Of a DNA stretch of 64,000 bases, positions 9,483 to 20,498 are shown one piece after another. The first letter of the stretch is position 1. Every line of letters begins with the position of its first letter. The stretch lies in assembly GCA_023935145.1 (NCBI GenBank), contig CM043700.1, positions 64,746,620 to 64,810,619 of the forward strand, read 5' to 3'. The DNA is from Bretschneidera sinensis (taxonomy: Eukaryota; Streptophyta; Magnoliopsida; Brassicales; Akaniaceae). Under the pieces are notes generated by a model. That model did no database searches. It had not been told where the DNA came from and saw nothing but the letters and a program-made list of their open reading frames with translations. A program made the translations under genes and the position numbers.

Positions 9483-10992
9483 CCAAAAAACAGATGTGTA
9501 AATTAATTCCTTGCTCTAAAAATTATCATATGAAATATAGAAAAACAAATGTCCTTTCCCACAGAGGATTGTAAATTAATTCATTTAAACACTTAACTGT
9601 TAAAAAAAATATAAATAATTAAACTAAATTAAGTTCAAAACAACTTAATAAACTAATTGGTAGATTTTTTAAATGATTGACTAAAAATTATGAATAATGA
9701 AGGACAACTAAAATTTGATTCAAAATTGAATAAATTTTGTAACAATAATGAGAAAACTGGTCAAATGATCATTCTCCACCACTAGACATGAAATGATGAA
9801 TCAATATAAGAGTTATCCCCAAATTCCTAATAAAATTTCCAGCTGTAGAAAATAATAAGCTCTACTACCCCAATCTTTCCTTAGTTTCTCGTTAAGTAAA
9901 ACAAGCTCTTTACTTAATCTCTATCTATTAAATAACCTAGAATAAGCTCTCTAAATTTAATTTAATAGAAGCATTACGTTAAGAGAGATAGATTGATCCA
10001 AGAAACAACCGCATAAGCCCGGTTCATTTATCTTGAGTTATGTTCCATATAATAATCATACGAAAATATCCCATCATCAGTGATTACTAATTGCTACCAT
10101 TGATTAGAAATTCAAGAAAATTACTGATCAAGATTCCTAAACTAGCAATAGATAATTACCCTAACTCATTTGGTTGTTCACCTCGAATAAAATAAAATAA
10201 CAATCATAAAAAATTCTTATGGAAGAATATAAACAATTTTATTAGAAATAAGGATAATAATCTCTGAATATTCAATCATAAAATCATGTTTAGGGCTTTG
10301 AAATCACCCTTAACCAAAAATAAGATTAGCTAGACATAATCTCAAAATTAAAAACAAAATAAATATTCAAAGACATAAAAGATGGGAAGAATGAAGAATG
10401 AAAACGAATAACAATAATCTTGAAGAGTCTTCTATGCAGATGAATCTTCTTGATCACCAATAGCAGCTACGTTCTTCCTAAATTTTTTTTTTTGTCTAGG
10501 AAAAATCTGTTTGGCTTATAAGGCAAGGGCAACGGGCTTATATAGGCAAACTCAATATTCATTAGGGTTTTTTTTATTGCCCTCTCCAACTATGCAGGTC
10601 GCAACCCAAGAAAAGTTTGCCACGGCCCGTGTCATTACACATCCCTAGCCAAACTCCAGGGAACAAACCGCCGCAGCATGAAAATCATGTTGCAACACGC
10701 GTCCTTCCTCGAATTCAGCTATTGTCCTTTGATAAAATGACGTCATCTCTCTCATTCTGACTCTGATTTTCGAATCGTTTGATCCCAAACGTTCCAGATC
10801 TTCTTGCTAATATTATTTTTTCATCCAAATATTATTTTTAAGCACCTGTGACCTGAAAATACACCAAAAATACCTGTGATTCTGAAAACACATTTTTAAG
10901 ACTATTAAGTAAAAATGCAATATTTAAACCTAATTTCCCACAAATAATACCGATAAATCACTAAGTATTAGTGTATTTTCAAGTACTCATCA
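9483..10992 (-). repeat. LTR C, minus strand, interrupted by element B
   Basis: The right end reads AAGTACTCATCA, that is TGATGAGTACTTG on the minus strand, a plausible LTR start, followed on the plus strand by GCAAC as a candidate TSD. A minus-strand TATA box lies at about 10,537-10,547. The left side ends abruptly at the border of element B, where the rest of LTR C would be displaced beyond the window. No coding sequence is present in these 1.5 kb. The LTR identity is inferred from the termini, the TATA box and the AT-rich texture, as no second copy is visible. Confidence 0.55.
10537..10547 (-). promoter_or_regulatory. TATA box of LTR C
   Basis: CTTATATAGGC on the plus strand reads GCCTATATAAG on the minus strand, about 450 bp from the LTR start. 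This is a typical plant LTR TATA context. Confidence 0.5.
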
Positions 10993-11349
10993 GCAACCAC
11001 TTTTGTTTAATTATGATCTTGCAAAAGAACCGTAGTTCCATTTTATCCTCGTTAGAACCATGCAGATACATCATTAAGACCCGGTTGAATAAACAAAACA
11101 AAATGGAATTGTTTAAGTATCCAAATTAATGGAAACATTTTTTTTTTAAAATAACTCATGCTAATCGTTCATTTTTAGTGGATTTCAAAACACATATAGT
11201 AGACAACAATTGTTCTTACTCCCCAATCAAATCCAAACTTCCTCATTTACTAAGTTCGAGCACATTAGGATCAAAGATTCGTCATAGGAATCCATGTGTG
11301 GTTCGTTAAAAAAATTTGGAATGAAATTGGTATCTACAGCTCTAGTTGA

Positions 11350-11525
11350 GTGAACTTAAAAGTTTTATTTTATTTGGAGGTATAAATTACAGGAATGTTA
11401 ATTTGAATCTAATGAGAGAGATCTGTGACGATGAACTCAGATATTTGAAGTGTTAGAAAAATTTAAATATTTTGGGTGACTTGAATTAGATGTGATTGGA
11501 ATAATGAAAAGAGTGGAGACTAACG
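11350..11525 (+). repeat. direct repeat, left copy (partner at 13,432-13,552)
   Basis: GTGAACTTAAAAG through GGAATAATGAAAAGAGTG is shared with 13,432-13,552. This copy carries about 55 extra bases in the middle (around 11,420-11,472). The two copies flank a 1.9-kb segment that begins with the minisatellite. They are too long for a TSD, and no primer-binding site was seen, so I do not call them LTRs. The pair is repeated at 22,012-22,187 and 24,094-24,214. Confidence 0.65.
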
Positions 11526-11537
11526 TAGTAGTCAAAG

Positions 11538-11793
11538 CACCAAAAAGCCCTCGCAGTAGGCAAATCATAAAAAAAAAACCCTCACAACAGGCTAATCAAC
11601 AAAAAAGTCCTCATAGCAGGAAAATCACCAAAAAACCCTCACAGCGGGCAAATTCACTAAAATCCCTCATCAGCAGGCAAAATCAACCTAAGTCCTTGTC
11701 AGCAGGCAAAACATCAAAAAGCTCTTGCAATGGGAAAATCACCAAAAAGCCCACATCAACAAGCAAAATCAACCTAAATCTTCGTCAGCAGTA
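11538..11793 (+). repeat. minisatellite, about nine 29-bp units (copy 1)
   Basis: Nine degenerate units of 28-31 bp follow the pattern ACCAAAAAGCCCTCACAGCA plus GGCAAAATC. The lysine/serine/glutamine-rich open frame over it (11,492-11,794) is a by-product of the repeat and not a gene. The same array is at 22,200-22,455. Confidence 0.8.
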
Positions 11794-13431
11794 AGGATAT
11801 GGCGAGGGTTCAAATTACGAAGAGTAGGCACATGGAAATGAGTGAAATCTACCAAGTCTAATGCAAAACCTTTATAAGTAGTAAGGAGGCTCACATTATG
11901 GGTGCGCTTTTAATGGATTAAGCAATGAGCCGTTTGTCATCAAAGCACAAAGCAATGATGATAGGTAAGGAGCCACCATTTGACCTTGAAAGGGGTCAAA
12001 TCCTTTGTCATTGGTCTACGTGAGAAATTTTAAAACTCCAGAGATTTGGGTGCAAAAGAGTGAGGATTTAAAGCTCTTTCTCTTGCCTAGACCGAAGTCT
12101 AGCACTTTGTGTTTCAAGGGAATTAATTGAAATTTTAATTCAAGTATTGTTATCATACACTACTAATAAAACCAAGCACAGATTTTGCAATTTTTATTCA
12201 AACAATGCAACACCAAATATTAACTTTAATGTAATGTGGTAAAAATAAGTATATAAAAGAAATAAATTACTTTGACTATGAAGAAAAAAATATTAAAACG
12301 ACTTGCAAAGTATACATGAGAAGTAAATTAAATTTCTCACATTTAAACTCGGTGGGTTAATTATGTAAGTTAAACTAGATGGATTGAGACTAAATTATTT
12401 TAAACTAAACGAATGAAACTTGAAGACTAAATTGAATGAATTAAACTAAGCTACTTTAAACTAGACGAGTTAAAAAATAAAAATTAAGCTAAATATATTT
12501 AAACTAAACTACTTTAAAGATTCAAAATAACTAGTAACTAGTAACATTTTTATTGGGTCAAAGGGGGCCCAAAAATTAATCTTAAAGAATTAAAGTTCAC
12601 AATGTAATTAATTACAACTTAAAATAAAACATCTAACTTATGGAACGTAAAAATCCTTAAGGTACTAAACTAAAGGAAAGAACTTTAAAACTATCGTTAA
12701 CTTAACATTGCATTTAACGAAGGGACTACATATGACTAGTAGCCAACTAAAGAAAGACATATAACTAGTGAAAGGGAAAATCCTAAGAAACTAGTAAGTA
12801 TCTTAAGATGAAAATTTCTATGTGAGCTAAATTAATCTAGTCTATTTTCAAGGTAGTTTAAACATATGAATCACATTAACAATTTATTTTGTAAAAAAGT
12901 AGAAGCTTAACCAACCTTATTTGGCTATGGAAAATTTCTATTTGTGGGGATTATCCTCGGAGATCCTTGTGCTCTTGTGGTTTTAATGAAGTTGGAAGAA
13001 TGATTTGAATGAAGATTAGAAGACCAAAAAATAAAAGGTGGCCGAAAATGATGGACTCTCACTAGTTCTTCTTTTGTGTTTAACTCTTTGCTCTTTTCCC
13101 ACCTTCCTTGAACACACTCTTCTCTTTTTTAATATTTCTCTATTTGATCTTCCAATTCTTCTATATTTTGTTCTCTTTTCTCACTTCTTTCTTTCTCTCT
13201 AAACTTTCTCTTTTTTCTCTCTTTTTTTGCATTACTTTGCCTTAGTGTTGTGTTGTTCTTTAATAATGGGTGAAAAGAAGACGCATGGCTAGTCATATAA
13301 GGAAGGGGAAAGTAGTTTCAACTTTTGAGATGAAAAAGGTCTTTCACTTTTGGGGTGTAAAGGTGGGGCGAGAGAAGTGTGTAATGGTAAACCAAGGGAA
13401 AAGTGAGAGGGAAAAAGACTTTTAAGTGAGG
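11794..13431. other. AT-rich segment without genes (copy 1)
   Basis: No gene seen. It contains short repeated phrases such as TTTAAACTAAAC and TTAAACTAGA (about 12,370-12,500) and a pyrimidine-rich tract at about 13,060-13,230. This texture is common in LTRs or their remnants, but no termini could be fixed. Duplicated at 22,456-24,093. Confidence 0.5.
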
Positions 13432-13552
13432 GTGAACTTAAAAGTTTAATTTTATTTGGAGGTAAAAATTAATGGAAGCTAATTTGAATCTAATGATTTT
13501 GGGTGACTTGAATTAGATGTGATTGGAATAATGAAAAGAGTGGTGACTAATG

Positions 13553-15296
13553 TGAATATGAGATGTATGCTTAATAAAGAAGGTGTTTGATAGGAGATCA
13601 AGAGTTTAGTAAGGTATGAGGGTATTAGAATAATTATAATGAAAAAGGTACAAGTACGGAATACAAGCTTAAGGGATTTTGATTTGAGAAAATGATGGAA
13701 AGATCAAAATAGAGGTATTTGGCTTTTCCATAATAAATTGTAAAGGCGTGATGATTATCAGTGATCGTGTAGAAAGGAAAGATCGTAAGAGGAAAGTCAG
13801 TAACTAAGAAGCCAATGAAGTTTGGAGTACTTTAAAGAAGGATGGTGTTGGAAGAGATGTCTATTAAAGAAGATAATTAAAGATATAAAAGGTTACTAAA
13901 CTTTTTGATTTTGATGAAACTTAAAGTACGGTAAAAGATAGATCATAGACAAATTAATGAGTTACCAGGAAGTGTTAAGAGAGTTGAAAAATGGAACTTT
14001 ACTAAGTGGATGAAAAAAAAATATGAATCATGATCGGATTAAAGGGCGCCTTTTGGAAAAATAGTATAGGTTGTACGATGTGAATATGAAATATTATATT
14101 TGAGGACTAGTAGTTATAATGAACTAGCAAAGATTGTTGGATTTAGACGTACATCGTATAGCTAGACATAAGTTTCAGTAAGGAAAATGTGGATATGTAA
14201 AGATCAAGGATAAATTAAGTTATTATTAAAGTCAACTAAATGATGGAATTGGAGTGGAGAATTTTATATGGAGTTTGTTAATTGTAAATAGAAATAATTG
14301 GTTCATTAAAAGTTAATGTGATACTATGAATTAGATTGCAAAGTAATACTGTTGCTAAAGAGAGATGAGTAAATTTGGAGTAATGATGAAGAGTAAGGTG
14401 CTTAACTGTTGCTGTTTCAGTGAGTGATATAAATGCTTATTGGTAGCAATAAGTGAGAAAGTTGGATTAGAGCTAAGTGAAGTGTTCAAGAAGAAAAGTA
14501 AACTACTAAATCGAGCTGTTACTTATTAGATTGTGGAAATTTTTTAAATTATCAAGAAGCTAGATTGTTGTGATTGCTTATTTCTATGAGTAAACTTTTA
14601 ATTGTGAGGTAAAATTATGATAACATTGTTGACAGGTCTTAAGTATAATATCTAAATGAAAAAGAAGTTACTGATTAAATTGAGGAGGTGATTAGTTGGT
14701 AAGTGACCTAGCAAAGAAGCATCTTGGGGAAGACCCTTAAAATATGAGGTTGAGAGAAAAGAATAGGATTGTTTAGGAATTTAGTCTTTGAAGTTAAAAA
14801 GCAGAAAGAATATATAAGAAGAGAATGATTTTAAATAATACTTTTGATTATTAATATGTGAATTGAGAGGGTTGAAAAATGGAACTTTACTAAGTGGATG
14901 AAATAAAAAATATGAATCATTGTTAGATTAAGGGGTGTCTTTTGGAAAAATAGTATAGATTGTATGATGTGAATATGAAATATTATATTTGAGGACTAAT
15001 AGTTATAATGAACTAGCAAATATTGTTGGATTTAGACGTACATCGTATAGCCAGACATAAGTTTCAGTAAGGAAAATGTGGATATATAATGTTAAATTAT
15101 TTTCTAGAAGTTTTGATTTCCTAAACGGACCAAATGAGGAAGCGAGAAAGAGAAAGACTTAAAAGTGTAATTAAGTTAAGAGAGTAATTCAAATGTTTAA
15201 AATGTTTGTTAGAAAGAGGGAGGTGGAATAAGGAATTGAGAATATTATAGTTAAACAGGCTAAACAAAAAGGAGATCAAATAAGAAGTAAGGAATC
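13553..15296 (+). repeat. rearranged fragments of the 1.87-kb tandem repeat (copy 1)
   Basis: From about 13,975 onward this matches parts of the monomer seen intact at 32,262-34,127, but in broken order. The block starting GTTGAAAAATGGAACTTTAC occurs twice (about 13,983 and 14,873). The first occurrence joins directly, at a short ATGTAA overlap near 14,200, to a block that lies elsewhere in the intact monomer. The first 400 bp (13,553-13,970) have no partner outside the duplication. The segment ends at the copia insertion site. Duplicated at 24,215-25,958. Confidence 0.7.
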
Positions 15297-16168
15297 TATT
15301 AAGAAAATCACCACAAGAAATCCTTGGTTGTGATCTTTCCCTAACACCCAAATCCAGAATGATTTGTACAAAACCGAAACAAGAATCAAAGCAAAAAAGA
15401 GAACACAAGCAATTGTTATCGATGTTCGACAATGTGCCTACGTCCCTGTGAGCTCCTCCGAGCTCTCTTCACTAAATCAATTGAGTTCTTACAATTACAG
15501 CAACATCCCTTCGAGAAACCACTTATTCTTGAAAAATGAAAGAAGAGATAAGAACTAAGTGTTTCCCTGGAATTTTCCCCAAGAAAATTCCAATTACAAA
15601 GCCCTTGAATCCCCAATCTTGACTACGCTCTCTCACTAGAAAGACCTCTCTAGATTTGAAAGCCTTTATCTCAAAACAACTAGCCTCTCTTGAATGAGTC
15701 TATCTTGTGTTTTTGTGTCTTTGCACTCTCACACTTGTTATTAGGTCTTGATCTACTTTGATTGCTCCTAAATGACCCTTTATATAGGGTAATGACCACC
15801 TCATCCAATCTTTGAGATCAATCTCAACCCTTAGATCTCAAGAACCAAAGACTCATGGCTCTCTAAGTGTCTAAGTGAACCTGTGCATTTTAACCAAGTC
15901 CCACGCACCATCTCAAAGTGTTGATTAATTGGTGTCAGGTGTGCTTCGTGTTGAGGCTTGGAAGAGGGCATGTTGTGGCTCAGAAGTGGGGAAACTTGCT
16001 GCCTTGCTGGAGGCCACAGCGAGAATGGGTTGGGCCATGGCGCAGCCTAGAGGAGAGGAGTTTTCAGACTTACTGGAGGTCGCGGCACCCAAGGCTGGGC
16101 CGCGGCGCACAGCCATACCTGATGCTGACCATTTTTACTTGTTTAATTCTTTGACAAATCCCAAAAAA
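15297..16168 (-). repeat. 3' LTR of copia copy 1 (about 872 bp)
   Basis: Alignable with 20,499-21,328, sharing TATTAAGAAAATCACC at the outer end and GTTTAATTCTTTGA near the inner end. The terminal dinucleotide on the left is TA where TG is expected, a single transition. Its inner boundary at about 16,168 is approximate. The 60-90 codon open frames inside it (15,364-15,558; 15,918-16,192) are not genes. Confidence 0.8.
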
Positions 16169-16247
16169 CTCTACCTTTGTCTAAGCAATTAAACCTGAAC
16201 CCATTCTGCAGAGAAATTAGGATCTAAACTCAACTTGAGTCACCATA

Positions 16248-17744
16248 TCAACCGACTCCAATCCTAAAAAGTCCAAGGCAATGATTAAACTTTGTTAGAG
16301 GTAGAACTTTAGTACCTAAATCTGCATGATTTTCTTCCGTTGTGACTTTGTCCACATGAATGCATCTTTTCGTAACATTTTCCCGAATGAAATGATACCA
16401 AATATCTATATGCTTAGTCCTATCAGGGAACACTGGATTCTTACACAAATGCAATGCACTTTGGCTATCCGAATACACCACCGCCAGCTCTTTTAGGACC
16501 TTCAACTCTTCCAACAACTCTTTGCACCACATAGCCTCCTTAATGGCTTTTGTTGCCGATATGTATTCTGCCTCGGTTGTTGAGAGTGCTACCACCGGCT
16601 GCAACTGAGCCTTCCAACTTATACGGCATCTGTTTAAGTTGAAGAAGTAGGAGGTAATCGATCTTCTTTTATCCCGGTCTGCTCCATAGTTCGAATCCGT
16701 ATAATCTTCAAGACAGATGGACTTACCCCTCTTCTAGTAAACAAGCCCCACATCTGGGCTTCCCTTTAAGTACCTCAGCAACCACTTCATCCTAAGCCAA
16801 TGATTCTTTCTGGGATTACTAATAAACCTACTGAGAACACTCATTGCATGAGAAATGTCGGGTCTAGTGCTTACCATCATGAACATGACTGATCCAACTG
16901 CACTAGAGTAAGGGACCTTCTTCATTTCCTTCTTCTCCTCATCCGATCTCGGACATTGATCACTGGAGAACTTGAAATGACCAGCAAAGGGAACCTTCAC
17001 TGGTTTGCTCTCTTCCATAGAAAACTTAGATATCATCTTTTCTATGTAGGAAGTCTAAGAAATCTTCAATTTTTTTCTTTCCCTTTCCCTCATTATACTC
17101 ATCCCAAGGATCTTTTATGCATAGCCAAGATCCTTTATCTCAAACTCCGAACTGAGTTGAGACTTCAATTTTCTTATCCTCACCATGTTGCTCCCAACTA
17201 ATAGCATATCATCAACATAAATGAGGATGATCACCATTTTCTCCACCTTGAGACCTTTGTAGTACAAGCACGAATCATAGTAGCTCCTTATGAAACCCAA
17301 GCTAGTTACAAAGGAATCGAACTTCTTATTCCATTACCAAGGTGATTGCTTCAGGCCATAGAGAAATTTCTTTAATTTGCACACCAAATCTCCTTGCTTT
17401 CCTTCCTTATAGCCTTTGGGTTGCCTCATGTAGATGGTCTCATCAAGCTCTCCATGTAAGAACATTTTCTTAACATCCATTTGCTCGATCTCCCAATTAA
17501 ATTGGACCACCATTGCTAACACTATCCTTATCGTCTTGTATTTCACAACCGGTGAGAATATTTCGATGAAATCTATGCCTTCTCTTTGTGTGAACCCATT
17601 CACCACCAGCCTAGCTTTATACCAGACTTTATCCCCTGGAATGTTCCCTTCTTTGATCTTGTAAATCCACTTACAATCCACAACTCTCGGTTTTTCTAGT
17701 TTGGGCACCAATTCCCAAGAGTTGTTCTTCCTCAAATAATGCAT
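16248..17744 (-). pseudogene. pol: copia reverse transcriptase and RNase H, broken (copy 1)
   Basis: Read on the minus strand in several open pieces. The RT N-terminal half (17,744-17,334) includes NNSWELVP, CKWIYKIKEG and DVKKMFLHGELDE. The catalytic strand (17,300-17,115) has the copia signature IYVDDMLLVGSN intact. The thumb/connection (17,036-16,734) has STRPDISHAMSVLSRF and RYLKGSPDVGL. The RNase H end (16,604-16,248) has VALSTTEAEYI, SDSQSAL and ADLGTK. The pieces are separated by nonsense codons and small indels, for example directly after GLKQSPW and GLVY. Together they would copy element RNA into DNA; as they stand no single polyprotein can be made. The domain order after integrase confirms copia rather than gypsy. 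Confidence 0.85.
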
Positions 17745-17801
17745 TTCCTCCTCTATAGCTAGCTTCCATCTTGACGAATCCTTACATCCAATGACATCAA
17801 T

Positions 17802-18825
17802 CTAAGTTTTTGGTTCACTCCCTCCTTCTGAATAAGGAGCTGCTACATTAGCATCTACAAAACCATATCTCAAAGGTGGTTTGACCAGACTCATTTCCCG
17901 GTCCCTTATGAGCTGATAATGATTCTGATTCCTAGCATCATCCCCTTCTAGTTCAGCCTCCTCTTGAGTGTCTTGAGCTTGGCCTTTATCAATGAGCTCT
18001 ACCTGGTCTGAAGCCTCTTGCCTTCCTTGCTCTACCCGAATAGAATTTTCCTTGATGCTATGCACATAAACCGGGTTCGTTTGCCCACTATCCCTTGCAG
18101 AGTTAGTTTTCTCTAAATAGGGAAATATATGCTCATTAAAAATGAAATTTCTACTTATTATGAGTTTCATTCTTTTTGATTCTAAGGACCACAACCTATA
18201 CCCCTTAATCCCTTCACTATATCCTAAAAACACACTTTCTAGATCTTGGGTTAAGTTTATCATCCTTTTGATGTGCAAACGTAGCACATCCAAAAGTCCT
18301 AAGGTTTCTTAACTCAGGGGGTTTTCCACTCCACATCTCCTTAGGAGTTTTAAGGTCCACAGCCCTAGAAGGTGATCTATTAACCAAATATTCAGCAGTA
18401 GATACTGCTTTCCCCCAAAAATATTTGGGTAATCCGGAACCAATCAATATACACCTAACCTTTTCCATAAGGGTCCTATTCATCCTCTCAACAACTCCAT
18501 TTTGCTGAGGGGTTTTCACAACCGTTCTATGTCTTAGAATGCTATTTAACTCATAGAATTTGTCAAATTCCTTATTAAAATATTCTAAGCCATTATCAGT
18601 TCTTAACACCTTAACTACCTTACCCGTTTGAGTTTCTTCTAGCTTTTTCCACACCATAAATTTATTCAAAGCATCTGATTTATTTTTAAGCAAATAAACC
18701 CAAACCTTTCTAGAATAATCATCAATTAAAGATAGAAAGTAAAGATTACCTCCCTGTGTTGGTGTTCTTGCTAGTCCCCAAAGATCGATATGAATGTAGT
18801 CAAGAATACTCTTTGATTTGTGCAC
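17802..18825 (-). pseudogene. pol: copia integrase, catalytic core intact but frame-broken (copy 1)
   Basis: The open frame 18,825-18,217 (202 codons) holds the integrase core. The acidic triad is visible in HIDLWG, RTDNGLE and QNGVVERMN, followed by LVNRSPSRAV and RTFGCATFAH. The downstream frame 18,293-17,802 (163 codons) overlaps it in another frame and carries the conserved FLGYSEGIKGYRLW and the linker towards RT. The overlap shows a frameshift near 18,220-18,290. The upstream zinc-binding region is damaged: AVLWHKQKG near 18,950 departs from the usual LWHRRLGH pattern. Integrase would insert the cDNA into chromosomes; here the frame is not continuous with its neighbours. Confidence 0.85.
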
Positions 18826-18904
18826 TCCAGTGTTGAAGCTGACCCGATGTTGCTTCCCAAGAACACAACATTCGCAGAAATCAAGTTTCTCTACCTTGTC
18901 ACCA

Positions 18905-19350
18905 TCAAGTAAACCATTCTTGCTGAGAACTTGCAGCCCCTTTTTGCTTGTGCCAAAGTACTGCCTTATCCATCTCAGCCATCAAGCTTGCTGCTTGATC
19001 CTTGATGTCCGTCTCTTCAATCATCTCATAGAGACCGTTCTTGATTATTGCTTTGATCACTATCAAAGATCCCTTGGTTACCTTGATCTTTCCTCCCTCT
19101 GCTTTGTATGTGAACCCCATAGAATCTAGCTGCCCCAATGAGATCAAATTTATTCTCAACTTCGAAAGATATCTCACATTCCTCAGCAGCCTTGTAATTC
19201 CATCAAATATCCTCAATTGGATGTCTCCTATCCCCTTCACTTGGCAAGAAGTATTGTTCCCCAAGAAAACCATTCCCCCATCAGTTTCCTTGAAATTCTT
19301 GAACCAATCCTAGTGAGGACACATATGATAAATGCATCTAGAATCCAACA
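18905..19350 (-). pseudogene. pol: copia protease and pre-integrase region (copy 1)
   Basis: The open frame 19,273-18,905 (122 codons) holds the protease body with LGNNTSCQVKGIGDI, RNVRYLSKLRINLISLGQLD and the start of the pre-integrase domain. Just upstream, at about 19,345-19,300, the active-site region reads LDSR where the family has DSG, with nonsense codons on either side. The aspartic protease should therefore be inactive. Confidence 0.75.
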
Positions 19351-19399
19351 TCTATCTCTCGTTGCCCTGCCTTTCGCTCACATTTGAGCGCACAACAAG

Positions 19400-20242
19400 A
19401 AAATCATCTTGTTGTTCTCCCTTGGCAACTGAAGCCTCTCCATTCTTGGTATGGCCTCTTTCTTTCTCATCCCTCATCATCTTCTTGCAATCTCTCTTAA
19501 AATAGCCCTACTTATTGCAGTAGTAGCATCGCTTTCCTCCAAACTTCGGTTTAGAATGCGATCTTCCATCGTTCTGCCCTCTACCCTTTCATTTTTTCCG
19601 GTAGTTGCCAGGGATGCTCCTACCATTCCAAGTTGCAGGCCTTCCTTTAATGAACAGACCTTCCCCATTTGATGCTTCCCTTATCTTGGCTTTGAAATCA
19701 TGAGCCCTTATAGCATTGATCACAATTTCTTTGGCTAGTGTATCTCTTCCACATTCAATAGCATTAATCAAACTTCCAAAATAATCAGGAAGAGAATTCA
19801 ATAACATAACAGCCAATTGTTCATCCGGGAATGTTATACTACAACTAGCCAAATCTTAAACTAGTTTATTAATCATATCAAGATTATCTTGCAACTCTTT
19901 ATTAAGATCCGTTTTAAAAGCAAAGATTCATTTAAGAAGATATATCTTATTAGAGAGAGTCTTGGTAAGAAATAACTCATCTAATTTCTTCCAAATGACA
20001 GCTAGATCTTCCGTGTCTCCACATTTCCTTGTCACACTATCCGATATGTGCAAGAATATGGTGTTGTATGCCATCTTCTTCATCTCATTCCGCTGGACCT
20101 CCATGATACTTGTTGGAAAATCATCATCTTCTCCAATAGCCAAGTCTACTTTCTGTTGCATAAGAATAGCTTTGATCTTCTGCTTCTAAAGGGAAAAGTC
20201 TCCCTTTCCACCAAACTTCTCAACAATGAAATTTGAACCCAT
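19400..20242 (-). pseudogene. gag: copia Gag, broken (copy 1)
   Basis: Starts at MGSNFIVEKF (ATG at 20,242-20,240) and shows the Tork-type Gag domain (UBN2-like): AIGEDDDFPTSI, IWKKLDELFLTKTL, DEQLAVMLLNSLPDYF. It is interrupted by a stop soon after the start (after GDFSL) and by further stops near 19,925 and 19,855. The zinc knuckle at about 19,545-19,500 reads CYYC, then a nonsense codon, then GYFKRDC, so the histidine of the CCHC box is now tyrosine. RNA packaging by this copy is not expected. Confidence 0.8.
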
Positions 20243-20485
20243 CTTGCGAAAAAAATCCCAGATTTATGCAGCACCCACAATTGCTTTCCAACTTTTAAAT
20301 CTCAAGAACACGATCAACTCTGGATCCCAGCACCATTCTTGAACCTCAAGAACCCGATCAGATCTTGATCTCAACTCCGTTCTTGAATCACCCAAGAAGT
20401 TTCCTTTGATTCTTGGAGCCTTACTCCGATCTAGCTTTGATACCACTATATCACCACCAAGGAATCCTTTGATTCTTGGAATCTA

Positions 20486-20497
20486 GCTCTGATACCA
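20486..20497 (-). promoter_or_regulatory. primer-binding site, initiator-Met tRNA type (copia copy 1)
   Basis: TGGTATCAGAGC on the minus strand lies one base inside the 5' LTR, the standard site in plant Ty1/copia elements. Confidence 0.9.
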
Positions 20498-20498
20498 C

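Noticed and set aside
11538..11793. CRISPR-like regularly spaced repeats
   Set aside because: Units are contiguous and degenerate with no unique spacers, and the window is plant DNA.
11492..11794. 100-codon lysine/serine-rich protein, duplicated at 22,154
   Set aside because: Wholly composed of the degenerate 29-bp minisatellite, with no start context or domain.
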